In this document: piece by piece, positions 46,153 through 55,244 of the stretch
How positions within the stretch are numbered: position 1 is the first letter of the stretch
How the letters are laid out: the number at the start of each line of letters is the position of its first letter
NCBI RefSeq assembly: GCF_036898095.1
Contig: NC_090767.1
Span: 25,922,449-25,986,448 of the forward strand
DNA: 64,000 bases
Direction: 5' to 3'
Origin: Palaemon carinicauda
Taxonomy: Eukaryota; Arthropoda; Malacostraca; Decapoda; Palaemonidae
The notes under the pieces: generated by a model
Database searches by the model: none
Told to the model about the DNA's origin: nothing
Seen by the model: the letters and a program-made list of their open reading frames with translations, nothing else
Program-made: the position numbers and the translations under genes

Positions 46153-46889
46153 GGCAAGTAGGTAGGTAGGCAAGTAGGAAGGTAAGTAGGTAGGTAATAA
46201 GTTAGTAGGTAGGTAGGTAGGTAGGTAGGTAGGCAGGTAGGTAGGTAGGCAGGTAGGTAGGTAGGTAGGCAGGTAGGTAGGTAGGCAGGTAGGTAGGTAG
46301 GTAGGCAGGTAGGTAGGTAGGTAGGCAGGTAGGTAGGTAGGCAAGTAGGTAGGTAAGAAGTTAGTAGGTAGGCAAGTAGGTAGGTAAGAAGTTAGTAGGT
46401 AGGTAGGTAGGTAGGTAAGTAGTTAGTTGGTAGGTAGGTAGGCAAGTAGGTAGGTAAGTATGTAATTAGGTAGGTAAGTATGTAATTAGGTAGGTAAGTA
46501 GGCAAGTAGGTAGGTAAGAAGTTAGTAGGTAGGTAGGTAGGTAAGTAGTTAGTTGGTAGGTAGGTAGTTGGTAGGTAGGTAGTTGGTAGGTAGGTAAGTA
46601 GGTAGGTAGGCAAGTAGGTAGGTAGGTAGGCAAGTAGGTAGGTAGGTAGGTAGGTAGGTAGGTAGGTAAGTAGTTAGTTGGTAGGTAGGTAAGCAAGTAG
46701 GTAGGTATGTATGTAATTAGGTAGGTAAGTATGCAAGTAGGTAGGTAAGTATGCAAGTAGGCAGGTATGCAAGTAGGTAGGTAGGTAGGCAGACAGGGAG
46801 GTAGGTAGGTAGACAAGGGGGTCGGTAGGTAGGTAGAGAAGTATGGGGGTAGGTAGGTAGGTAGAGAAGTATGTAGGTAGGTAAGTAAT
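46153..46889. repeat. (GGTA)n tetranucleotide array, copy A
   Basis: About 740 bases of GTAG/GGTA units with interspersed GGCA, GTTA and GAAG variants. Minus-strand frames read as PTYL repeats for this reason only. Confidence 0.97.
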
Positions 46890-47737
46890 GTATCAGTCAT
46901 ATATAAACTATGAAGAGAGACTGAGTTAACATGAAAACTCAAAGTAATTCTCTTCAATATTTGCAATTTGAAACAATATAAAAAAAGGATGATTATTAAA
47001 TCCTTAATATTCTTTGCAATATTCACAAACTATCAACATCATCACTATATAGTTTCACCATCAACATTATTTCACAATATTTCACAACCTCTGCGATGTT
47101 TCTCTGCTTTTCCTAACATTATTATGAGTAAAACACCTTTAATTACTTACGTGATTAACTATGAACACTATAATGCACTATCTCAAAATGTATGATGTAT
47201 GACAGAAGCCCACCAAAGTCTTCCAGTCAGACAAAACTGGAAAGTAAAACTGGAAGACCACAAGACTAGTCTCAAGGTTTTGTCAGCCAATCAGAGACAA
47301 GCACCAGACAGAGGTTTCAAATGCTGTCCTCCCATTGGCTGAGATCATTTGAAGACTTAACAATCTATCAAGATCATCAAGGTGTTGACAGAACTGAGAA
47401 TAAATTTCTAGAATAAATATCCATTAATGTGTCAAGCTTGAAAACACAAATGTCTTCATTTGACCAATTTGAACTGAGATTAGGGGACTACATTGTCACC
47501 TCTATAAACGAAACTGCAATATAGAGTGGTTCAGAAGGAAATAAATGGAATATTCAAATGGTTATACAGTAAGTTAATCAAATACAGGTGAATTTTGATA
47601 ATTTGTTAACATTCCCGGCACGAGGGTTCTGTGTTCATAAGTTATATCATTAAAGGAAAATAATGCGAAGTATCATTTGATGTAACGAAATACAAATAAC
47701 GGTTTTATTATGTCACTTTTGACATTTTCACATTCAT
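46890..47737. other. Unassigned DNA between copy A and the gap
   Basis: No gene or clear repeat. Short inverted words around CTTCCAGTCAGACAAAACTG near 47221 could form a hairpin. This stretch is outside the duplication as far as the window shows. Confidence 0.5.
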
Positions 47738-47912
47738 AACAGAACTAGGTCAGGCTATAGGTCCACCTTGTCTTACCTTGGGTGGAGAGGGGGTTGGTTG
47801 CTAATCCTATGTATATATGGTCAATCTCCAGGGCATTGTCCTGCTTGATAGGGCAATATCACTGTCCCTTGCCTCTGCCATTCATGAGCGCCTTTTAAAT
47901 CTTTAATCAAAA
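47738..47912 (+). mobile_element. SINE body copy, head missing
   Basis: CTATAGGTCCACCT, GGTGGAGAGG, TATATGGTCAATCTCCAGGG, TATCACTGTCCCTTGCCTCT and CTTTAAATC match the SINE at 12838-13022 in order. The tRNA-like head is absent. Confidence 0.8.
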
Positions 47913-48004
47913 TTTCACAATTGGGCTTCTCTTGCTACGGCTAAGAAATGTTATTGAAATGGAACCCAAACCTGCTTCATGGAATGTGGGGTTGTCTTCA
48001 TAAT

Positions 48005-48067
<63 letters not shown>

Positions 48068-48345
48068 CCTACCGAGCAATTCTGAAGATTAACGTTAGCT
48101 GAAAACGATGTTGAAAACCGACTTGAGAATTGAGATATGAAATCTGAACTAAATCTGAGAATAAGGTAATAGCTGGGGAAGGAAGAATGATGAAAGGAAG
48201 ACACTAAATAGTAATTATGGTTGTACTGGTCTATTGAAAACGTCCCTGCTCATAAAAACAAAATCTCGAATATCATGAAAATAAGACTAAACATCTCTTT
48301 CAAAATTCCCTGTTATATGCAGTGTCGTAACACTTTTGCTATTAA
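47913..48345. other. Unassigned DNA with a (TG)n(AG)n tract
   Basis: A (TG)n tract at 48005-48019 runs into (AG)n to 48062. The remainder up to the gap is not recognised. Confidence 0.6.
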
Positions 48346-48845
48346 NNNNNNNNNNNNNNNNNNNNNNNNNNNNNNNNNNNNNNNNNNNNNNNNNNNNNNN
48401 NNNNNNNNNNNNNNNNNNNNNNNNNNNNNNNNNNNNNNNNNNNNNNNNNNNNNNNNNNNNNNNNNNNNNNNNNNNNNNNNNNNNNNNNNNNNNNNNNNNN
48501 NNNNNNNNNNNNNNNNNNNNNNNNNNNNNNNNNNNNNNNNNNNNNNNNNNNNNNNNNNNNNNNNNNNNNNNNNNNNNNNNNNNNNNNNNNNNNNNNNNNN
48601 NNNNNNNNNNNNNNNNNNNNNNNNNNNNNNNNNNNNNNNNNNNNNNNNNNNNNNNNNNNNNNNNNNNNNNNNNNNNNNNNNNNNNNNNNNNNNNNNNNNN
48701 NNNNNNNNNNNNNNNNNNNNNNNNNNNNNNNNNNNNNNNNNNNNNNNNNNNNNNNNNNNNNNNNNNNNNNNNNNNNNNNNNNNNNNNNNNNNNNNNNNNN
48801 NNNNNNNNNNNNNNNNNNNNNNNNNNNNNNNNNNNNNNNNNNNNN
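48346..48845. other. Assembly gap (500 N)
   Basis: Exactly 500 undetermined bases, a size typical of a scaffold placeholder. The true distance is unknown. The 5' end of the LINE lies in or beyond it. Confidence 0.99.
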
Positions 48846-48846
48846 C

Positions 48847-51786
48847 ATCAATCACTTTGTTTTTAATTCTGTACGTATTGTTTTTGTTATAATTCTTGTT
48901 AATCTAGTTTTTAAGTATGCTGTCTCTTTTTTATTTCTATTAATTCTTATGCTGTCTGGAGACATTGAGCGAAATCCGGGACCAGTACGTCCTAGATTTC
49001 GTCAATGTCGTCTTCTGTATTGCAATATTCGTGGTCTTCATGCAAATATCCAAGACCTTACAGTTGCGTCCAGACAGTATGATATTCTTTTGTGCTCAGA
49101 AACTTTGGTTTCTAATATGAGGCACTCATCTGAGCTCCTTATAACTGGTTTTAAGAAACCAATAATGTTGAAACGTGATGCCATCCCTAGGGCCAGGGGA
49201 ATGGCGGTGTATATTAGGACCGAGTACCCTGCTTCTCATAAGTCCTGCTATCAATGTGGATGTCATGAGATCCAGGTAATAAAAGTTTGTGGCAGGCATA
49301 ACAACTTTTATTTGTGTTCGATCTACCGGAATCCAGACTTAGATGATTCTATCTTCGATTGTCTTCTTACCATTATGGCTAAGATACAAGAAGATGATAG
49401 AAAGGCTTCTTTTGTCTTTGTTGGTGATTTTAATGCTCACCATAGGGAGTGGTTAAGTTCTATCTCTCCTACCGATCGCCATGGCTTAAGAGCTTTAGAC
49501 TTTGCCTCTGAATCAGGCTGTGAGCAAATCATAAATGAAGCTACTCACAGGTCTGGTAATTGCTTGGACCTCGTATACACTGACTCCCCTGGCGTTATAA
49601 CTAGTAAGGTTGGTTCTCCAGTCGGGACATCTGATCATGCCTTGATTTCATTATTAGTGAAGACTGAGCAGCCTGTCCCTGATATATCATATTCTTGTAA
49701 AATTTATATGAAATCCCAAGCAAACTGGAATGGGATTTTACATGATCTTTTGTGCTTGAATTGGTCACAATTATATAATAGTGTAGATCCTGTTGTCCCT
49801 TTGAATGAGAATCTAGTCAACATAATTGATAGGCGTATCCCTTCTCGTGTGCTAAGGTACCGAGTGAAGGACAAACCGTGGTTCAATGATGATTGCAGAC
49901 GTGCTTATTTGGAGAAACAGGAGGCCTATCATCTTTGGAAGGGGAACAGATCAGATTTGACCTGGAACAACTATACTCAGCTTCGAGCTTTTGCTCAGAG
50001 AGTTTATGCCTCAACTGAAAAGGAGTACAATTTAACCATAAAAGAAACACTTTCTGGTACAACTCAGGAACATAAATGGTGGTCTACCCTTAAATCTGCA
50101 CTCTTTGGTGTAGATGCAACAGTTCCTCCTTTACTTAAACCAGATGGCTCAGTCACTCACTGTCCAAAGGAAAAGGCAACCCTTTTGGCTGATGTTTTTG
50201 ACAGTAAACAGAGTAATGAAAAACTTGAACTTCCTCTTTCCTGTTTTCCTGAGGCTAAACTAACTAGTTTAGCTTTTCGATCTCGTGAGATTAAAGCTCT
50301 GTTGATGGACCTTGATGCTTATGGAGGTGTAGACCCAAATGGTATTTTTCCTTTGTTTTTTATAAAGACAGCAGATTTCTTAGCTCCAAAGTTATCTGTT
50401 ATTTTGCGTAAGTTAGCAAGAAGAGGAGCTTTTAGCACTAGTTGGAGAATTGGTAATGTTACTCCTCTATGTAAATGTGTTTGTGGTAGCTCAAGTCCCA
50501 CTGATTACTGCCCAATTTCCATAACTCCCATATTATCTAAAGTTTTTGAACGTCTTCTGGCAAAACGTCTTAATAGGTTTGCTGAAGGTAATCATCTACT
50601 CCCTAGTTTGCAATTTGGTTTTCGTAAAGGCCTTGGAGCATGTGATGCCCTTCTTACAATCTCCAATGCTGTACAGAAATCCCTTGATTGTGGTCGGGAA
50701 GTTCGTATGATTGGCCTTGATTTTAGTGCTGCCTTTGACCGTGTAAATCATGAGGCCCTTGTTTTCAAACTGAAACAGTTGGGAGTGGGTGGGTTGTTTC
50801 TTAGCATTATTATTAATTTTTTAAGTAATAGATCTCAAAGAGTTGTTGTTGATGGGCACCATAGTGATTATAGGAACGTGATATCCGGTGTTCCACAGGG
50901 TAGTGTTCTTGGCCCATTACTTTTCATACTATATACACATGACATGTGGTTTGGCCTAGAAAACAAACTTGTTGCATATGCTGATGATGCTACTCTCTTT
51001 GCATCAATTCCATCCCCTGAATGTAGATCTGGGGTTGGTGAATCCCTTAATAGAGATTTAGCTAGAATTAGTGCATGGTGCAAATTATGGGGTATGAAGT
51101 TGAATCCTAACAAAACTCAAAGTATGATTGTAAGTAGATCAAGGACGGTGGCTCCTCAACATCCGGATCTCAGTATTGATAATGTTTCTTTAAATATGTA
51201 TGACTCTTTCAAAATTTTAGGTGTGATTCTCGACAGTAAATTTACTTTTGAGAAACATATAAGGTCTCTGTCTTCTTCAATTGCACAAAAAATAGGCTTA
51301 TTGAGAAAGTCTTTCAAGATTTTCGGTGATCAATCTATTCTGAAGAAGTGTTTTAATTCTTTCATTCTACCTTGTTTTGAGTATTGTTCTCCTGTTTGGT
51401 CTTCAGCTGCTGATTCTCATCTCAATTTGTTGGACAGAAACTTACGGTCTATTAAATTTCTTATTCCTGATCTAGATATTAATCTCTGGCACCGTCGTTT
51501 AATTAGTTCATTATGCATGTTGCATAAGATTTTTCATAACTCTGACCATCCATTACATTCAGATCTCCCTGGACAATTCTATCCTGTTCGTAATACTAGG
51601 CAGGCAGTTAATTCTAATAGCCAGGCCTTCTCCATCACGAGGCTCAATACTACGCAGTACTCCAGAAGTTTTATTCCAGCTGTTACCAAGTTGTGGAATG
51701 ATCTTCCTAATCGGGTGGTTGAATCAGTAGAACTTCAAAAGTTCAAAGTTGGAGCAAATGCTTTTTTGTTGACCAGGCGGACATGA
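48847..51786 (+). CDS. LINE ORF: 2A-like leader, apurinic-type endonuclease, reverse transcriptase (5' partial)
   Basis: The frame is open from the gap through the ATG at 48949 to TGA at 51784-51786, so the real start is probably in the gap. A hydrophobic stretch (48872-48948, FVIILVNLVF and SFLFLLIL) leads into GDIERNPGP. Numbering from the ATG, the endonuclease has YCNIRGL (about 24-30), CSETLV (about 50), VGDFNAHHREW (about 157) and GTSDHALIS (about 225). RT has PSLQFGFRKGLGACD, RMIGLDFSAAFDRVNH, SGVPQGSVLGPLLFIL and AYADDATLF (about 675-683) with both catalytic Asp. The C-terminal domain has FEYCSPVWSSA and TKLWNDLPNRV. No stop or frameshift interrupts it. The protein would nick target DNA and prime reverse transcription there. 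Confidence 0.95.
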   Translation: MNHFVFNSVRIVFVIILVNLVFKYAVSFLFLLILMLSGDIERNPGPVRPRFRQCRLLYCNIRGLHANIQDLTVASRQYDILLCSETLVSNMRHSSELLITGFKKPIMLKRDAIPRARGMAVYIRTEYPASHKSCYQCGCHEIQVIKVCGRHNNFYLCSIYRNPDLDDSIFDCLLTIMAKIQEDDRKASFVFVGDFNAHHREWLSSISPTDRHGLRALDFASESGCEQIINEATHRSGNCLDLVYTDSPGVITSKVGSPVGTSDHALISLLVKTEQPVPDISYSCKIYMKSQANWNGILHDLLCLNWSQLYNSVDPVVPLNENLVNIIDRRIPSRVLRYRVKDKPWFNDDCRRAYLEKQEAYHLWKGNRSDLTWNNYTQLRAFAQRVYASTEKEYNLTIKETLSGTTQEHKWWSTLKSALFGVDATVPPLLKPDGSVTHCPKEKATLLADVFDSKQSNEKLELPLSCFPEAKLTSLAFRSREIKALLMDLDAYGGVDPNGIFPLFFIKTADFLAPKLSVILRKLARRGAFSTSWRIGNVTPLCKCVCGSSSPTDYCPISITPILSKVFERLLAKRLNRFAEGNHLLPSLQFGFRKGLGACDALLTISNAVQKSLDCGREVRMIGLDFSAAFDRVNHEALVFKLKQLGVGGLFLSIIINFLSNRSQRVVVDGHHSDYRNVISGVPQGSVLGPLLFILYTHDMWFGLENKLVAYADDATLFASIPSPECRSGVGESLNRDLARISAWCKLWGMKLNPNKTQSMIVSRSRTVAPQHPDLSIDNVSLNMYDSFKILGVILDSKFTFEKHIRSLSSSIAQKIGLLRKSFKIFGDQSILKKCFNSFILPCFEYCSPVWSSAADSHLNLLDRNLRSIKFLIPDLDINLWHRRLISSLCMLHKIFHNSDHPLHSDLPGQFYPVRNTRQAVNSNSQAFSITRLNTTQYSRSFIPAVTKLWNDLPNRVVESVELQKFKVGANAFLLTRRT
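48958..48984 (+). other. 2A-like ribosome-skipping motif (GDIERNPGP)
   Basis: Codons for GDIERNPGP match the D-x-E-x-NPGP signature of 2A peptides, with skipping expected between the last Gly and Pro. Such motifs at the N-terminus of endonuclease-type LINE proteins are known in invertebrates. The hydrophobic residues before it could serve as a signal sequence if translated. Activity here is inferred, not shown. Confidence 0.85.
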
Positions 51787-52022
51787 GTCTTTTTATAGTT
51801 TATTTATGACATATTTGTTTTTGATGCTGTTAATAGTTTATATTTGACATGTCTGTTTTGACGTTGTTACTGTTTTTAGAATGCTTTATTGTTAATTTGT
51901 TCTCTTCATTTATTTATTTCCTTATTTCCTTTCCTCACTGGGCTATTTTTCCCTGTTGGAGCCCCTTGCATCTTGCTTTTCCAACTAGGGTTGTAGCTTG
52001 GATAGTAATAGTAATAGTAATA
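51787..52022 (+). other. LINE 3' UTR and microsatellite tail
   Basis: T-rich UTR, then the conserved block TTTCCTTTCCTCACTGGGCT to CCAACTAGGGTTGTAGC, then TAATAG repeats. The conserved block is what the truncated copies elsewhere in the window retain. Confidence 0.9.
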
Positions 52023-52023
52023 G

Positions 52024-53045
52024 TGTCTTGACTTTTAAAAGCTTGAGGTCTGCCTCACTGCAATGTGCATGAGCCTCTCTTATTAAGAGCCTAATGAAGA
52101 ATGAAAGGGCATTCTTCGACCTCTGTAACGAGGGCTTCTAGACCGAGCACCAAAGAGCTTCCGACTTGCCTCGAAACTTTTTTGTTCAGTCCAGGTAGAA
52201 CTTCAGGGCTCTTACTGGGCACAGGACCCTCTCCAACTCCTCGTCAACCACATCCGAAAGGTTTGGAAACTCAAAAGCCACGGGCCACGGTTGTGAAGAG
52301 CGTTCATTCTTGGCGAGAAAGCCTAACTGAAATGAGCCGATAACTTTGTATCTCGAGAAAACCAACGTTTAACTAAAAGCATGAATCCCACCGACTCTTT
52401 CAGCTGTCGCCAGACTGACCAAAAATAGTGTCTTCATCGTGAGGTCCTTAAATGAAGCTGAATGCAAGGGCTAAAACCTGTCACTCTTAATAAACTTCAG
52501 GACTATATTCAGATGCTAGGCTGGTGAATCCTGGTGCCATTGCTTCGATGTTTCAAACGATTTGATAAGTTCCTGTAGGTCTTTATCATTAGAAAGGTCC
52601 AGTTTCTGTGCCTGAATACGGTCACTAACATACTCCTGTATCCCTTGACGGTAGAGGATGAAAAATTGCGTTTCCTTCGAAGGTATAACAGGAAGTCAGC
52701 AATCTGAGTTATAAAGGTACTGGAAGAGGAAACAGAGTTGACTCTGCACCATTCCCTAAAAACCTCCCACTTGGATTGATAAACCTCGATGGTAGAGGTC
52801 CTCCTTGCTCTTGCAATAGCCCTAGCTGCCTCCTTCAAAAAACCTTTAGCTCTTGTGAGTTTTTCGATAGTCTGAAGGCAGTTAGATGAAGAGCTTGGAG
52901 ACTTTGATGGTACCTTTCCAAGTGGGATTGTCTGAGTAAATCTACTCTTAATGGAAGGCTTCTTGGACTGTCCACCATCCATTCCAGTACCTCTGTGAAC
53001 CATTCTCTTTAGGGCCAAAAGGGGGCCCACTAGAGTCAATCTGGT
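52024..53045 (-). pseudogene. DIRS-d2 tyrosine recombinase, truncated before the HxxR box
   Basis: The N-terminal part is open (KEAARAIARARRTSTIEVYQ, STVKGYRSMLVTVFRHRNW). The ATAERVGGIH box near 52400 keeps the first catalytic Arg that copy A has lost. A stop near 52509 and further breaks follow, and the frame is cut by the LINE tail just before the H-x-x-R box, so the second Arg and the nucleophilic Tyr are missing. Here one frame links the RNase H end, the methyltransferase-like block and the recombinase (53492-52509, 327 codons), which shows how the proteins may be joined in this lineage. Confidence 0.85.
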
Positions 53046-54534
53046 CCCTTCGTGTGACACAAACTTTTGCATCACTTTGTAAAGAATTTTGAACGGTGGA
53101 AATGCGTACACGTCCAGGTTGGACCAGTCTAACAGGAAAGCGTCTTTGTGGACTGCTTCGAGATCTGGCACTGGGGAGCAGTAAGTTTCTAGTCTCTTTG
53201 TCTTCGAGGTCGCGAACAGGTCTATACAAGGACAACCCCAAAGTTGCCACAGGTTCTTGCAGACTTCTTGATGGAGTGTCCATTCTGTGAACAGAACTTT
53301 ACCTCTCCTGCTGAGGCTGTCTGCCATCACGTTCTTTTCCCCCTGAATGAACCTTGTAACAAGGATGACATTCTTCTCTTTTGCCCAAATGAGAAGACTC
53401 CTCGCAGACTCGTAAAGGGACCTCGAGTGTGTTCCGCCTTGTTTGGCTATGTAAGCAAATGCTGTAGTGTTGTTGGCGTTGACCTGCACCACTGTTCAAA
53501 ACTGACCCTTCAAAGCTTCTGAGGGCCAACAGGACTGCTAACAGTTCCTTTTGGTTGATGTGGAAGCTCTTTTGATCCTCTGTCCACAGCCCCGAAACCT
53601 CCAACTTGCCCAGTGTTGCTCCCCACCCCGAGTCCGAGGCGTCGGAACACAACAAGGTCTGGGTTCCTCTGTTCTAAGGGGAGACCTTGACTGTCCGGAT
53701 CGTTCCACCACTGAAGGGAACTTCTTATGGATTCCGTAATGGGAATGCATATCGTCTCTAGATCTTTCTCCTTGTCCCAATAACGACAGAGGTGGAATTG
53801 GAGAGGACGAAGGTTCAGCCTTCCCAGGGAAACAAACTGTTCTGAGGAGAGGGTTCCCAACAGACTCATCTACTTTTTTGCAGAACACTTCTGTTTCTTT
53901 AGAAAAGAATGAAGTTTCAAGATGGCTTGCTCCGTCCTTAAGAGAGACGGAAAAGCGCGAAAATCTTGACTGAATCACCATCCCCAAATAAAGTATCTTT
54001 TGGGATGGTGTCAATTGAGACTTGTCTCTGTTGATAAGAAGACCCAGTTCTTCTGCTAGTCTCAAAGTTATCTGAAGATCCTTCAGGCAGTGATCGTAGG
54101 AATGAGCTCTGAGAAGCCAATCGTCCAGATACATGGAGGCTCTGATACCTCATAAGTGCAGTATTCTTGCTACATTTAGCATTAGTTTCGTGAATATTTA
54201 AGGTGCGGTGCCGAGACCGAAACACAGGGCCCGAAACTGGAACACTTCCTCCTTGTAAACAAACCTCAGGTAATGCTTGAAGCTCGGATGAATGGAGATG
54301 TGAAAGTAAGCGTCCTGGAGGTCTAATGAGACCATCCAGTCGTCCTTTCTTACTGCTACAAGGACTGACTTTGATGTCTCCATGGAGAACTTCGTCTTCT
54401 GAACAAACGCGTTGAGAGCGCTTACGTCCAGGACTGAACGCCATCCCCCCCGAGTTCTTGGTAACCAGGAACAAGCGGTTGTAAAAACCTGGTGACCGCA
54501 AGTCTCGCACCCTCTCTATGGCCCCCTTCTCCAA
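53046..54534 (-). pseudogene. DIRS-d2 reverse transcriptase - RNase H - methyltransferase-like region
   Basis: RT reads MEKGAIERVRDLRSPGFYNR, SLDLQDAYFHISIHPSFKHY, ALCFGLGTAP, then after a stop MYLDDWLLRAHSYDHCLKDL and LLINRDKSQLTPSQKILYLG. The YLDD box is intact near 54125. RNase H begins LCSDASDSGWGATLGKLEVS and breaks near 53505. The second part (VNANNTTAFAYIAKQGG) is in frame with the methyltransferase-like block CIDLFATSKTKRLETYCSP and the recombinase. Confidence 0.87.
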
Positions 54535-55244
54535 CGAGAGACATTTGGAGTTGCATAGCTTGCCTCTTTGACTCCTCTCTGTATCTGGGAGAGAGATCTA
54601 TTGGAGCTAAAACTAAAGGAGGTTTCCCTATAAAAGGGATTTTGTAACCCTCCTTCAGAAGTTGTACAGACTGCTCTCCTCTTCTCCCAAGCTCGCTAGA
54701 AGTTGTGTAGCCTGGCTCCTACTACTGTCTGAAGGCGAAAGCAGTCAGACTCTGCTTCGCCCTGTTCTGAATCCTCTTCTCTTTGCTCTCCTTCCCTCGG
54801 GTCTGGAGCTACCCCTGCTGGAAGTCTTCCCTCGAAAGGGCTGAGAAAACTTAGCGAATGGAGTTTCTACCTTTGGCTTGCGGCTAGCGAAGGAAGTTGG
54901 TAGAATCTTTCTTGCCGTCTTTGAAACCAAATCTTGGGTGGCCTTTTGGGTTAAAGCAGATGAAACCTCTCTAACCAACTCTTGCGGAAAAAGAGAGGAA
55001 GAAAGAGGTACATACAGCAATTCTGATTTCTGAGAGGGAGTAACCCCAACAGACAGAAACAAACACATTTGAGCTCTTTTCTTAAGGACCCCCGCTGAGA
55101 AAAGCCCTGCCAACTCATTAGATCCGTCTCATAACGCTTTATCCATACAGGATATGATGTGGATGAGACTAGCAGTGTCACCATCTTTAAAGGCAGAAAC
55201 CTTTTTCCCCAAGGCTCCCAGAGTCCAGTCGAGGAAATTGAATA
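54535..55244 (-). pseudogene. DIRS-d2 gag-like C-terminal part, truncated by pogo element
   Basis: It matches copy A: FLDWTLGALGKKVSAFKDGD, then a Cys codon where copy A has TGA, a shared TGA near 55132, LKKRAQMCLFLSVGVTPSQK and the basic Gly/Ser/Arg-rich tail ending near 54750. Confidence 0.8.

Larger units (their letters stand above)
34733..46890 (+). repeat. Duplicated segment, copy A (12.2 kb)
   Basis: The order DIRS-d, pogo, gypsy integrase fragment, deleted Tigger, unassigned block and (GGTA)n is repeated at 52024-64000 in the same orientation, about 17.29 kb away. Homology starts at TGTCTTGACTTTTAAAAGC in both. By eye the two differ by about 3% in the transposase and about 2% in the integrase stretch, plus small indels. 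Confidence 0.95.
48846..52022 (+). mobile_element. Non-LTR retrotransposon (CR1/Jockey-like LINE), 5' end in gap
   Basis: A single long frame with endonuclease and reverse transcriptase is followed by a 3' UTR and a (TAATAG)n tail ending about 52022, where duplicated copy B begins. Other 3' tails of the same or a related family lie at 8726-8794 and 33282-33396. No target-site duplication can be checked because the 5' end is missing. A clade name beyond CR1/Jockey-like would need a tree. Confidence 0.92.
52024..55244 (-). mobile_element. DIRS-like retrotransposon (DIRS-d2), minus strand, both ends lost
   Basis: Copy B of the DIRS-d element, bounded by the LINE tail on the recombinase side and the pogo element on the gag side. 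No terminal repeats remain. Confidence 0.88.

Noticed and set aside
46054..47026. Pro-Thr-Tyr-Leu repeat proteins
   Set aside because: They come from the (GGTA)n array read on the minus strand; the same holds at 63592-63795.
48221..48892. Open frames across the gap
   Set aside because: They consist of undetermined bases.
53510..54134. Additional proteins in alternative frames of DIRS-d
   Set aside because: After the first ~65 codons these frames leave RT homology and read through other-phase sequence.
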